64,000 bases of DNA, from contig DASWIP010000133.1 in the NCBI GenBank assembly GCA_036397635.1, forward strand, positions 1 to 64,000. Reading direction: 5' to 3'. Shown one piece after another: positions 36,248 to 44,900 of this stretch (its first letter is position 1; each line of letters begins with the position of its first letter). This DNA comes from DASWIP01 sp036397635. GTDB lineage: Bacteria > Actinomycetota > AC-67. The position numbers were made by a program, and so were the translations under genes. The notes below the pieces were generated by a model. That model was not told the DNA's origin and made no database searches. It saw only the letters and a list, made by a program, of their open reading frames with translations.

Positions 36248-37003
36248 GTGACACCCACCAGCGCGCTCGAGAAGGTCAAGAAGCGGCGGTACGAAGACGT
36301 CGATCACGACGAGAAGGAGCGCCTGTTCGACGAGGTGACCGCGGATCCTCGGTACAAGGACTACCTCTACGGCTGCTACGAGTGCGGGATCTGCGTCGCG
36401 GCGTGTCCCTCGGCCCGCTTCTACGACTTCTCGCCGCGCCGGATCGCGCAGGCTGCCGCGCGCGAGGACGTCGAGCAGGTCTACGAGATGATGAACGACG
36501 ACATCTGGGAGTGTTCCCAGTGCTTCTCATGCCTACGCTGTCCTCGCGGCAACAACCCCGGCGGCCTGGTCACGATCATGCGCGAAGTGGCCATCAACAA
36601 CGGGCTGGCGACCGCGAAGGAAGCGCTGGAGGGCTACACGCGCATCATCTACAAGATCATGGGGACCGGCACGCAGGTATCGCCCGACATGCTGCAGCCC
36701 GACGCGTTCCCGGACTGGGGGCCGCAGGTCAAGGAGGTCTCTGATCAACTCGGCCTGTGGCGGCGCGCGCTGCCGCCCGAGACGCACCACACCACCACCA
36801 CCGGCTGGCACGTCGCCGAGAAGACCATCATGGAGCTGTACATGATCTGGCACGCGACCGGTGCGTTGGACATGATCAAAGACGTCGACGTGAACCTGCA
36901 CATGATCCTCGAGGAGATGATGGAGGACCGGCTCGAGGACACCGACTACGACCTGGACCAGGCCCCGGTCACCGCGCAGGGCAATGGGAAGGACGACGCA
37001 TGA
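36248..37003 (+). CDS. shdrC1: sHdrC1, iron-sulfur subunit
   Basis: A 251-residue HdrC-like subunit with two [4Fe-4S] sites: CYECGICVAACP at residues 43-54 and CSQCFSCLRCP from residue 89. The second motif has only two residues between its third and fourth Cys (CX2CX2CX2C), shorter than the usual HdrC spacing. The C-terminal half is acidic and helical. It would pass electrons within the sHdr complex. The GTG start follows GGGAGGA, and the stop overlaps the sHdrB1 start by 4 bases. Confidence 0.88.
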   Translation: MTPTSALEKVKKRRYEDVDHDEKERLFDEVTADPRYKDYLYGCYECGICVAACPSARFYDFSPRRIAQAAAREDVEQVYEMMNDDIWECSQCFSCLRCPRGNNPGGLVTIMREVAINNGLATAKEALEGYTRIIYKIMGTGTQVSPDMLQPDAFPDWGPQVKEVSDQLGLWRRALPPETHHTTTTGWHVAEKTIMELYMIWHATGALDMIKDVDVNLHMILEEMMEDRLEDTDYDLDQAPVTAQGNGKDDA

Positions 37004-38187
37004 CCATCCCCGTCGAAGCGATCATGAGCAAGAAGGCTCGGTTCGAACGCGACCCCGAACGCATCCCGGAGGACTTCCGCGAGGAAGTGATGAAGCTCGC
37101 CGAGGCAGGGGAGTGGATCGTCCACCGCGTCCCCGAGGAGTACAAGGAAGTCCCGACCAAGTACGGCCGGATGAAGAAGGTGCCCGTCCAGCCGACGTGG
37201 CATCACAAGTCGTGCGGTCAGTGCGGCCACATCCCCGGCTACTCGACCTCGATCTTCTGGGTGATCCGCAAGCTCGAGCTCGAGTACAACGATCCCACCG
37301 ACCAGACCTCGTGCACCGCGTGGAACTACTACGCGTCGGCGACCTCCAACGCGGCGGCGCAGGCGTCGGTCGCTATGCGCAACTTCGCGGCGGCCTACGA
37401 GTCCGGGTTCTACCCGATCATCCATTGCGGCACGTCCTACGGCCACTACAAAGAGGTGCGCGAGGAGATGTTGCTGTACCCGGAGCTGCGCGCGCAGGTG
37501 CGCGAGGTGATGCAGCGTCTGGGCAAGCCGCTGGTCATGCCCGAGGAGATCGTCCACTACAGCGAATGGTTCCACGCGATGCGGCCGGAGATCGCGGCGC
37601 GGCAGGTGCGGGACTTCTCGAACATCAGCGTGACCGTCCACCCGGCGTGCCACTACCACAAGCTGGTCGAGGGTGACGCGATCTACGACCCGGATGTGTA
37701 CCAGGGGCAGCGGACCTCGATCGTCACCGGCATTGCGGAGTCCCTGGGCGCCGAGGTGCGCGACTACTCGACCTGGTTCGACTGCTGTGGCTTTGGCTTC
37801 CGACACATCCTGGTCCAGCGGGACTTCACCCGCTCGTTCGCCACGCTGCGCAAGATCGAGGTGATGAAAGAGGAGGCCGATCCCGACGTCACGCTCACGC
37901 ACGACACCGGATGCGTCACGACGCTGGACAAGAGCCAGTTCGCTGCGAAGGCGCACGGCTTCAAGGCGAGCATCCCGGTCATGAGCGAGGCGCAGTTCGC
38001 CGCGCTGGCGATGGGTGCACACCCCTTCCGGGTCTGCCAGCTCCATTGGCATTCGGCCGACTACCGGCCGCTGCTCGAGAAGATGGGGATCGATCACGAA
38101 GCAGCCTGGGCGGAATTCCAGGAAGACCTCAAGCGCTTGGAGCGCGGTGAGGCCGAGTACCTGACGTGGGAGGACGTGGATGCCTAG
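37000..38187 (+). CDS. shdrB1: sHdrB1, cysteine-rich (CCG) subunit
   Basis: HdrB-like subunit of 395 residues, longer than methanogen HdrB through its first 60 residues. CCG-type blocks are degenerate: the first has SCGQCGH near 71 and TSCTAWNYY near 103, with only one Cys where HdrB has CC; the second has HPACHYHK near 217, FDCCGFGF near 262 and HDTGCVTTLD near 304, lacking the last Cys of CXXC. In sHdr these domains probably hold a noncubane cluster acting on the lipoyl-bound sulfur. The start overlaps sHdrC1 and the end overlaps sHdrA by 8 bases. Confidence 0.87.
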   Translation: MTIPVEAIMSKKARFERDPERIPEDFREEVMKLAEAGEWIVHRVPEEYKEVPTKYGRMKKVPVQPTWHHKSCGQCGHIPGYSTSIFWVIRKLELEYNDPTDQTSCTAWNYYASATSNAAAQASVAMRNFAAAYESGFYPIIHCGTSYGHYKEVREEMLLYPELRAQVREVMQRLGKPLVMPEEIVHYSEWFHAMRPEIAARQVRDFSNISVTVHPACHYHKLVEGDAIYDPDVYQGQRTSIVTGIAESLGAEVRDYSTWFDCCGFGFRHILVQRDFTRSFATLRKIEVMKEEADPDVTLTHDTGCVTTLDKSQFAAKAHGFKASIPVMSEAQFAALAMGAHPFRVCQLHWHSADYRPLLEKMGIDHEAAWAEFQEDLKRLERGEAEYLTWEDVDA

Positions 38188-39235
38188 CGACAACGTTCTG
38201 ATCGTCGGAGGAGGCCCCGCCGGGCTTGAGGCCGCCCGCTTGATCACCGACCTCGGAGGCCGGGTGACGCTCATCGAAAGGGCCGACCACCTCGGCGGCA
38301 CGCCGATCACCGAGAACTACGCCACGCTGACGCCCAACTTCGAGAGCGCCGAGCAGGCGATGCAGCGGATGATCGACCCCGTGACCGGCAGCCCGAACAC
38401 CGACGTCAGGATGGAGACGGTCGTGACCGCGGTCGAGGGCGGGGCCGGCGACTTCCGTGTCACGCTCTCGACCGGCGATGTCGTCGAGGCCGGCGCGGTG
38501 ATCCTGGCCACCGGCTTCCAGCATTTCGATCCGGGCCGCGAGACCCAGATGTACGGGTACTACGAGTATCCCGACGTGCTCGCGCTGCAGGATCTGGAGT
38601 CGATGCTCAAGCAGCACAACGTCGTGCGCCCGTCGAACGGTGAGGCGCCGAAGCGGCTGTGCTTCATCCAGTGCGTCGGCTCGCGCGACCGGCGGATCGG
38701 CAACGAGTACTGCTCGAAGGTGTGCTGCGGGGTCGCGAGCAAGGAGGCCATCGAGGTCCGCCAGCAGCTCCCGGACTGCAAGGTCTTCATCTTCTACATC
38801 GACATGCGGATGTACGGCTACTGGGAGAACCAGATCTACTGGCCGGCCCAAGAGCAGTACAACGTGCAGTACGTCAAGGGGATCATCACGGAGATCCTGC
38901 CGAAGGGAGATCAGCTCCTCGTTCGCGGCGAGGACACCACGATGGGGCGTCCGATGGAGATCCCGATGGACATCGTGGTGCTCTCGGTCGGCATGGAGCC
39001 GTCGAAGGGCACGCGCGAGATGGCCGGCATCTTCGAGGTCCCGCAGAACAAGTATGGATTCATCGAGGTTTCGCACCCGCCGCTCGACACGGTCACCACC
39101 GCGCGCGAGGGCATCTTCGCCTGCGGCGCCTCGCTCGGGCCGGCGGATCTCGAGGACACGGTCTCCAGCGCGGGTGCGGCGGCGATGAAGGCGCTCGCGT
39201 TGGTTCGCCGCGGCGTCACGGCCGCGCCGGCGTAG
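38180..39235 (+). CDS. shdrA: sHdrA, FAD/iron-sulfur subunit
   Basis: A 351-residue flavoprotein. The FAD-binding GGGPAGLEAARL is at residues 10-21, a second nucleotide motif LIERADHLGG near 31-40, and the HdrA-type iron-sulfur block CVGSRDRRIGNEYCSKVCCG near 165-184. The FAD-anchoring ATGFQHFDPG and a C-terminal GIFACGASLGPADLEDTVSS are also present. It is the central electron-transfer subunit of the complex and lacks the extra ferredoxin domains of methanogen HdrA, as in other sHdrA proteins. Confidence 0.9.
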   Translation: MPSDNVLIVGGGPAGLEAARLITDLGGRVTLIERADHLGGTPITENYATLTPNFESAEQAMQRMIDPVTGSPNTDVRMETVVTAVEGGAGDFRVTLSTGDVVEAGAVILATGFQHFDPGRETQMYGYYEYPDVLALQDLESMLKQHNVVRPSNGEAPKRLCFIQCVGSRDRRIGNEYCSKVCCGVASKEAIEVRQQLPDCKVFIFYIDMRMYGYWENQIYWPAQEQYNVQYVKGIITEILPKGDQLLVRGEDTTMGRPMEIPMDIVVLSVGMEPSKGTREMAGIFEVPQNKYGFIEVSHPPLDTVTTAREGIFACGASLGPADLEDTVSSAGAAAMKALALVRRGVTAAPA

Positions 39236-39280
39236 GGCCGAAGCGCCCGCAGCGGGGCCGAAGCGCCCGCATCGGGGCCG
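39235..39280. repeat. 20-bp tandem repeat between shdrA and shdrH
   Basis: Two near-identical copies of a 20-bp unit (beginning GGGCCGAAGCGCCCGCA, differing at one base) plus a short third start, directly after the shdrA stop. Each copy can form GGGC/GCCC pairings. It sits in the only gap above 70 bp inside the operon before the ligase genes. Confidence 0.75.
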
Positions 39281-39306
39281 GGACAACAGAAGACGGGGGA
39301 AAGCGA

Positions 39307-40029
39307 GTGGGTGGACAGGTCGTCGATACCGTCACGGCTGAGGAATTCATGCAGCAGGTGCTGGAGAAGATCTCGCGTGACGAGATGGAGGCAATAGCGG
39401 CCGCCTGCGACCGGAAGGCGGCGCGCTTCGGCGAGCTGCTCGCGCCCGGGCCGCTCGACGATGAGGGTGCGCGCGCGCTGCTCGGGATGATGTTCGGCGC
39501 GCGCCGACAAGCCGATGCGATCCTGGCGTCGCTTGGGTCGGGTGGTTTCGGACGCGCGGCGGCGGACCTGGTGGGCGGTACCGGATCGATCTCCGAGCGC
39601 TTCGACGCCTTCGCCGGCTCGCTGCAGGGATACGAGGATCGCGGGTCCGACATCGCCGGTGAGCTGCTCCACTGGTCGGATCCGGACCGGTACTGGCTGT
39701 GGACGAAATGGATGTGGGATCCGCGGACCGAGACCGGATCCCTGCGCCTCGTCACCATGGAGGAGGTCGATCTGTACGGCGCCACGCCGGGAGAGACCTA
39801 CCTGAAGGTCGGCCAAGCCGTCGCGTTCGTGAACGAGACCGGCCGGGCGGTGGGGTTCACCGCGATCGGGAACGAGCGCTTCGGGATCAACGTGTTCCTC
39901 GCCTGCGCCTACGGGATCTACATGTACACCGTGCTCCGCATGCGGATGACGCAGGAGTTCAACCAGATCGTCCCGGCGTTGCCGGAGCTTGCCCGGCGTT
40001 TGCTCGGCGTCTATCGCCTGGAGGCCTGA
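39307..40029 (+). CDS. shdrH: sHdrH-like conserved subunit of unknown role
   Basis: A 240-residue protein at the position of the 'Hyp' gene always found between shdrA and the next Fe-S gene in sHdr clusters. The N-terminal half is helical; the C-terminal half has YWLWTKWMWDPRTETGS and later a hydrophobic NVFLACAYGIYMYTVL. It has only two or three Cys and no cofactor motif, so it probably has a structural or docking role. The GTG at 39307 follows GGGGGAAAG; the stop shares one base with sHdrB3. Confidence 0.83.
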   Translation: MGGQVVDTVTAEEFMQQVLEKISRDEMEAIAAACDRKAARFGELLAPGPLDDEGARALLGMMFGARRQADAILASLGSGGFGRAAADLVGGTGSISERFDAFAGSLQGYEDRGSDIAGELLHWSDPDRYWLWTKWMWDPRTETGSLRLVTMEEVDLYGATPGETYLKVGQAVAFVNETGRAVGFTAIGNERFGINVFLACAYGIYMYTVLRMRMTQEFNQIVPALPELARRLLGVYRLEA

Positions 40030-41297
40030 TGCCCATCGACAAGATCCAACCAACCGCGGTCGAGAAGGAGCTCGCGGTCATCGACGGATACGAGCTGCCC
40101 GGTCAATGGAACCGGATGTTCGAGCAGCGCGTCATCTGGGACTACGACGTCGAGCAGCTCGATCGCATCGGGGCCATCGAGGGCGGCGAGTCCTTGAACT
40201 GGTGCTACGGCTGCGGCAAGTGCGTCCCCGTGTGCCCGGTCGACATCGTGGGCGAGTACGGGCCGCGCAAGATCCACCGGATGGTGCAGACCGGCACCGA
40301 CCTGTTCACCGACGACAACCTCTGGCTGTGCACCACCTGCGGGAACTGCCTGCGCGTGTGTCCGAAGGAGGTCGACATGATCAAGATCATGCCGGCCGTT
40401 CGCGAGGTCGCCGTCGGCGAGGGCAACGTCCCCGCCGAGCTTCAACAGGTCTTCGAGAAGACGGCGCGGTACGGCAACGCGCTCGGCGAGAACCCCAAGA
40501 AGCGCGAGAAGTGGACCAAGGACGCCGGGACCGAGATCAGGATCCTGCGCACCGACCCCGGACCTGTGGACGTGCTATTCGTCGTCGAGGACTACTGGGC
40601 CTACCACCCCCGGGGCATCGACGCCGCGCAAGCGAACGCGCGCGTCCTCAACCGGCTCGGCGTCGACTGGGCGATCCTGGGAGCCGAGGAGCGAACCATC
40701 GGCGACTCGCAGCGCCTCGCCGGCGAGAAGGGTCTGTTCGAGATGCTCGTCGAGCAGAACGCCGAGACCTTCGGCCGCCACGAGTTCACGCGCCTGGTGA
40801 CACCGGACCCGCACGCGTTCAACGCGCTGCGCAACGAGTACCCCAAGTACGGGCACCTCTACGAGGTGCTCCACTACACGCAGCTTCTAGCGTCGCTGAT
40901 CCCGCAGATGAGCTTCACCAAAGAGCTGAAGATGAAGGCCACGTTCCACGACCCCTGCTACCTGGGCCGGCACAACGGGGAGTACGAGGCGCCGCGACAG
41001 CTCATCGAGGCGATCCCCGGCGTCGAGTTCGTCGAGATGATGCGCTGCCGCGCCAACGGGTACTGCTGCGGCGGCGGCGGCGGGGGGATGTGGCTCGACG
41101 GGCTCGCCGCGACCATGCAGAGCGAACGGCTGTCCGAGCGCCGCGTCCGCGAGGCCGTCGAGACGGGCGCCGAGTGCCTGGTCGTCGTTTGCCCGTACGA
41201 GGTGTCCCGGTTCGAGGATGCCGTGAAGTCCACGGGGAACGACGGCAAGCTGATCGTGCGCGACCTGGCCGAGCTGCTCGACGAGGCGATGGCATAG
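40029..41297 (+). CDS. shdrB3: sHdrB3, HdrC-HdrB fused (HdrD-like) subunit
   Basis: A 422-residue protein combining an HdrC-like half with two [4Fe-4S] motifs (CYGCGKCVPVCP from residue 59, CTTCGNCLRVCP from 101) and a C-terminal CCG domain (HDPCYLG, then YCCGGGGGGMW near 344, then VVVCPYEV). This fused form, together with EtfAB, marks the type II sHdr complexes in which separate HdrC2 and HdrB2 are absent. It would exchange electrons between sHdrA and the electron-transfer flavoprotein. It is also paralogous to the soluble half of the membrane protein at 47759. Confidence 0.88.
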   Translation: MPIDKIQPTAVEKELAVIDGYELPGQWNRMFEQRVIWDYDVEQLDRIGAIEGGESLNWCYGCGKCVPVCPVDIVGEYGPRKIHRMVQTGTDLFTDDNLWLCTTCGNCLRVCPKEVDMIKIMPAVREVAVGEGNVPAELQQVFEKTARYGNALGENPKKREKWTKDAGTEIRILRTDPGPVDVLFVVEDYWAYHPRGIDAAQANARVLNRLGVDWAILGAEERTIGDSQRLAGEKGLFEMLVEQNAETFGRHEFTRLVTPDPHAFNALRNEYPKYGHLYEVLHYTQLLASLIPQMSFTKELKMKATFHDPCYLGRHNGEYEAPRQLIEAIPGVEFVEMMRCRANGYCCGGGGGGMWLDGLAATMQSERLSERRVREAVETGAECLVVVCPYEVSRFEDAVKSTGNDGKLIVRDLAELLDEAMA

Positions 41298-41300
41298 GTC

Positions 41301-42326
41301 ATGCTGGACGGCCTGAGGCTGCTGGATCTGGGGTGGGTCAGCGCCGTGCGCTCCCAGACCGTCTGGCACGCGATCGCGGAACGGATGCGACCGAGCGATC
41401 GCCCGGTTCTGTGCCTGTGCTCGCCGACGGATCCGTACGTCTCGATCGGCTATCACCGACGCCTCGACGAGATCGACCTCGATGCGTGCGAGCGCCGCGG
41501 CCTGCCGGTCTTCCGCCGTCGCGTCGGCGGCGGCCCCGTGTACTGCGACCCCTCGCAGCTCTTCTTCCAGCTGATCGTCCCCGCGCGCGGCTGGCCGGCG
41601 GTCATGGACCGGGCGTGGGAGCGCGCCATGGGGCCGGCGGTCGACGCGTTCCGCGCGCTCGGCGTCAAAGCGGAGCTGGTCGAGGGCAACGACCTGGTGG
41701 CCGAGGGACGCAAGATCAGCGGGACGGGCGCGGCGCGCATCGGCGACGCGCTGGTGTTCGTGGGGAACGTGATCTTCGAGTTCGACCACGCGGCGATGGC
41801 CGATGTGCTGCGGGTACCGGCGGGCGCGAAGCGTGAGGTCGAGCGATTGATGCGACGCTATCTGGCTCCCGTGCGTGAGGCGGCGGGCCGCGAGATCGAT
41901 CGCGTCGAGGCGATCGGCGAGATCGTCGATGCCTATGCGGCCGCCTTCGGGGGCGCGCGCCGGAGCACGCTGGCCGACGAGGAGACGGCGTCCGCGCGCG
42001 TGCTCGACGCGCTGTTCTCGTCGCGGGACTGGGTCGGATCGGACCGGCCGCCCGTCCCGCCCCGCGTGAAGATCCGCGCCGGCGTCACGGTGCTCCTGCT
42101 CGGGTCGTCCTGGGTCTCGGTCACCGACGGCGTGGTCGATCGGGTGGCGTTGCTCAACGGATGGGTGCCGGCGCCGGGCTTGCGAGGGAAGCTGCAGCGC
42201 GCGCTGAGCGGCCGGCCGGTCGAGCCGAAGGCGCTCGCGCGGGCCGTGCGGGACGCGTGCGGGACCTGGGATCGCAGCGAGGAACTCGTGAACGCGATCG
42301 TTGCCGGCTATCGGGGAGGAGCGTGA
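41301..42326 (+). CDS. lipoate-protein ligase family protein 1
   Basis: A 341-residue LplA-family protein. RRRVGGGPVY at residues 72-81 and NDLVAEGRKISGTG, with the likely catalytic Lys138, are the substrate-binding and catalytic motifs of LplA/LipB-type enzymes. The C-terminal part (from about 235) resembles an LplB-like domain. It probably activates and loads octanoate or lipoate onto the LbpA proteins in this operon. The start is 4 bases after shdrB3 and the stop overlaps lbpA. A second, different ligase is encoded at 43755. Confidence 0.85.
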   Translation: MLDGLRLLDLGWVSAVRSQTVWHAIAERMRPSDRPVLCLCSPTDPYVSIGYHRRLDEIDLDACERRGLPVFRRRVGGGPVYCDPSQLFFQLIVPARGWPAVMDRAWERAMGPAVDAFRALGVKAELVEGNDLVAEGRKISGTGAARIGDALVFVGNVIFEFDHAAMADVLRVPAGAKREVERLMRRYLAPVREAAGREIDRVEAIGEIVDAYAAAFGGARRSTLADEETASARVLDALFSSRDWVGSDRPPVPPRVKIRAGVTVLLLGSSWVSVTDGVVDRVALLNGWVPAPGLRGKLQRALSGRPVEPKALARAVRDACGTWDRSEELVNAIVAGYRGGA

Positions 42327-42787
42327 TGGGGGAGGCAACCGTTTGCGAGATCGATCGGTTCCGCGTGCCGCTGGACCGCGCGTACCACCGGACGGATCAC
42401 ACCTGGGTCCGGGTCGAAGGCGACCTGGTGCGGGTGGGGCTGGACGCGTTGGGTGTGGAAACCGCCGGCGACCTCGCGCAGATCATCATGAAGCCGCCGG
42501 GCACGGCGCTTGAAGCCGGCGACGAGATGGGCAGCATCGAGGCGCAGAAGTTCGTCGGCGACCTCCGCTCTCCCGTCTCCGGCGATGTTGTCGAGGTGAA
42601 CGCGCGCGCGCTGGACGACCCGCGCCTGGTGCAGGAGGACCCGTACGGCGAGGGATGGCTGCTGATCCTGCGCCCCTCCGAGCACCCGGCCGACGTTCTC
42701 GCCGGGTTGATCGCCGGCGAGGGCGTGCGCGACTGGTTCGCCGCCGAGCTGGACCGGTACCGCCGGGAGGGGTCGGTCGCCGGATGA
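42326..42787 (+). CDS. lbpA1: lipoate-binding protein LbpA1 (GcvH-like)
   Basis: A 153-residue GcvH-fold protein whose Lys75, in GSIEAQKFVGDLRSPVSG, is the expected lipoylation site. Unlike glycine-cleavage GcvH, it is encoded within an sHdr operon with dedicated lipoate assembly genes, the hallmark of LbpA. The lipoyl arm probably carries sulfur to sHdr for oxidation to sulfite. The N-terminal HTWVRVEGDLVRVGLDALGV is typical. Start and stop both overlap neighbouring genes, consistent with a tightly coupled operon. Confidence 0.92.
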   Translation: MGEATVCEIDRFRVPLDRAYHRTDHTWVRVEGDLVRVGLDALGVETAGDLAQIIMKPPGTALEAGDEMGSIEAQKFVGDLRSPVSGDVVEVNARALDDPRLVQEDPYGEGWLLILRPSEHPADVLAGLIAGEGVRDWFAAELDRYRREGSVAG

Positions 42788-43758
42788 GCGTCCGAACGTC
42801 CAGCGTCTCGTCCGGCTTCGGGATCCGAAGCCGGAACTTCGGCGACCATATCGACTTCTTCGCGCCCGGTCTCAAGCCCTACAAGACCAGCGAGTTCACT
42901 CCGCGCAACGCGCGCGCGATGCTGCCGGTGAGCGTCACCGGATCCGCGTGCGCGCTGCAGTGCGACCACTGCTCGGCGAAGGTGCTCGACGGGATGATGT
43001 CGGTGACCCCGGATAAGCCGCTGTTCGAGCTGGCGAAGGAGCTGCACGCGAAAGGCACGAAGGGCATGCTCGTCTCGGGCGGCTCGCAGCGGAGCGGTGG
43101 CGTCCCGCTGCTCGCGCAGATCGAGGACATCAAGCGGATCAAGGGCGAGCTGGGCATGCGGGTGATCTGCCACGTCGGCTACCCGAACGCCGCGACCGCC
43201 AAGGGCCTCGCCGAGGCCGGCATCGACGGCGCGATGATCGACGTCATCGGCGCCGACGAGACGCTGCACGACGTCTACCACCTGGACCTCACGACCGCGG
43301 ACGTCGAGCGGTCGGTCGCGACGCTCGCCGAGCACGGGCATCGGATCATCCCGCACATCGTGCTCGGGCTGCACTACGGGGCATTCCTGGGCGAGCAGCA
43401 CGCGCTCGAGATGATCTCGCGCTACCCCGTGTACACGCTGATCCTGGTCGTCCTGGTGCCGCTGGTCGGCACGCCGATGGGTCACCTGCCGCCGCCGGAT
43501 ACCGATGAGGTGGTCGGGTTCTTCGGGGTCGCGCGCGAGGCGATGCCGTCGACCAGGCTCCACCTCGGGTGCGCGCGACCCCTCGGTGGGATGAAAGTCG
43601 ACCTGGACCGCGCCGCCATCGATCTGGGGTTCAACGGCATCGCGTACCCGGCCGAGGGCAGCGTCGCCTACGCGGAATCGCTGGGTCTGCAGGCGCGCTT
43701 CTACGACGGATGCTGCTCGCTGACGTGGGCGGACTTCGCCGAGGAGGCGATGGCGTGA
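42784..43758 (+). CDS. lipS1: lipoyl synthase component LipS1 (radical SAM)
   Basis: A 324-residue radical-SAM protein with the cluster motif Cys56-x3-Cys60-x2-Cys63 (CALQCDHC) followed by HCSAKVLDGMM. With LipS2 it would insert two sulfur atoms into octanoyl-LbpA, replacing the usual LipA. Further motifs include LVSGGSQRSGG and GIDGAMIDVIGA. Overlapping start with lbpA1 and stop with the second ligase. The pairing with LipS2 on either side of a ligase matches known sHdr-type lipoate assembly clusters. Confidence 0.87.
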   Translation: MSVRTSSVSSGFGIRSRNFGDHIDFFAPGLKPYKTSEFTPRNARAMLPVSVTGSACALQCDHCSAKVLDGMMSVTPDKPLFELAKELHAKGTKGMLVSGGSQRSGGVPLLAQIEDIKRIKGELGMRVICHVGYPNAATAKGLAEAGIDGAMIDVIGADETLHDVYHLDLTTADVERSVATLAEHGHRIIPHIVLGLHYGAFLGEQHALEMISRYPVYTLILVVLVPLVGTPMGHLPPPDTDEVVGFFGVAREAMPSTRLHLGCARPLGGMKVDLDRAAIDLGFNGIAYPAEGSVAYAESLGLQARFYDGCCSLTWADFAEEAMA

Positions 43759-44900
43759 CGGCGTGGCGACTTCTGATCGACGACGGCGTCGGCGCCGCCG
43801 ACGGCCTCGCGACCGACGAGGCGTTGATGCGCTCCTACGCCGGCGGGTCGCTGCCGGAGCCGACGTTGCGCCTGTACAGCTACCGGAGCCACTGCGCGCT
43901 GGTCGGCCGCTTCCAGGACGCAGCCGCCGAGCTGGATCTTGACGCCTGTCGCGCGACCGGCACCGAGGTGGACCGCCGGCCGACCGGTGGCGGGGCGATC
44001 ATCATGGGCGAGCAGCAACTGGGCGTCGCCCTGGTGACCTCGCTGCGGCACCCGACGACGCCGCCGCATGCGCGCGCGATCATCGACTCGTTCGGCCGAG
44101 GCATCGTCGTGGGGTTGGCGCGCCTCGGCGTCCGGGGCGAGGTCCGCGGGAAGAACGACGTCGCGGTGAACGGCCGCAAGATCGCCGGCCTCGGGATCTA
44201 CGTGGACGCGCACGACGCGGTGCTGTTCCACGCCAGCGTGCTCGCCGATCTCGACATCGGGTTCATGCTCCGGGTGCTGAACATCCCTGCGGCGAAGCTC
44301 GCGGACAAGGGCGTCCAGAAGGTGTCGGAGCGCATCACGACCGTCTCGCGCGAGACCGGGTCGCCGGTGACCGTGGCGGATCTTCGGGGATGCGTGGAGG
44401 CCGGCTTCGAGGAGGTCTTCGGGATCAGCTTCGCGCGCGGTCGGCTCACCGGCGAGGAGCGCGCGGCCGGGGCGTCGCTGCTCGAGCAGCGATACGGCAC
44501 GCCGGGATGGCTGCGGCAGCGGGTCTCGGACGCGCCGACCGGCTCGTCGATCCTGAAGACGCCCGGCGGGCTCCTGCGGATCGCCGTCGGCCTGTCGGGG
44601 AACGCGCTCAAGGAGGTCATGATCAGCGGCGACTTCATGGCGCGCGAGCGCGCGGTCGCCGAGATCGAGGCCGCGTTGCGCTGGGCCGGCGCCGAGCGCG
44701 CCCGCGTCGCCGACGCCGTGGCCGAGGGGACGCGCCGCGGCGGCGGCCTGGAGGGCGTCGGCGACGCGGACCTGACCGAGGCGGTCTGGCAGGCGGTCGT
44801 GGATGCGAAGCATCGGCGTGGCGCCGCGGGATCCTGCTACTACCCGAACAGCGATCCGCTCGGAGTCGAACCGAAACAGGAGGCGACATCGTGGCGATAG
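43755..44900 (+). CDS. lipoate-protein ligase 2 with LplB-like domain (sLpl(AB))
   Basis: A 381-residue ligase with RRPTGGG at residues 74-80 and GKNDVAVNGRKIAG, catalytic Lys142. The C-terminal block KTPGGLLRIAVGLSGN plus VMISGDFMARERAVAEIEAA is an LplB-like accessory domain, so both parts are in one chain as in sLpl(AB) ligases of sHdr clusters. It would load octanoate or lipoate onto LbpA. GTG start overlaps the lipS1 stop; the end overlaps lipS2 by 10 bases. Confidence 0.87.
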   Translation: MTAWRLLIDDGVGAADGLATDEALMRSYAGGSLPEPTLRLYSYRSHCALVGRFQDAAAELDLDACRATGTEVDRRPTGGGAIIMGEQQLGVALVTSLRHPTTPPHARAIIDSFGRGIVVGLARLGVRGEVRGKNDVAVNGRKIAGLGIYVDAHDAVLFHASVLADLDIGFMLRVLNIPAAKLADKGVQKVSERITTVSRETGSPVTVADLRGCVEAGFEEVFGISFARGRLTGEERAAGASLLEQRYGTPGWLRQRVSDAPTGSSILKTPGGLLRIAVGLSGNALKEVMISGDFMARERAVAEIEAALRWAGAERARVADAVAEGTRRGGGLEGVGDADLTEAVWQAVVDAKHRRGAAGSCYYPNSDPLGVEPKQEATSWR

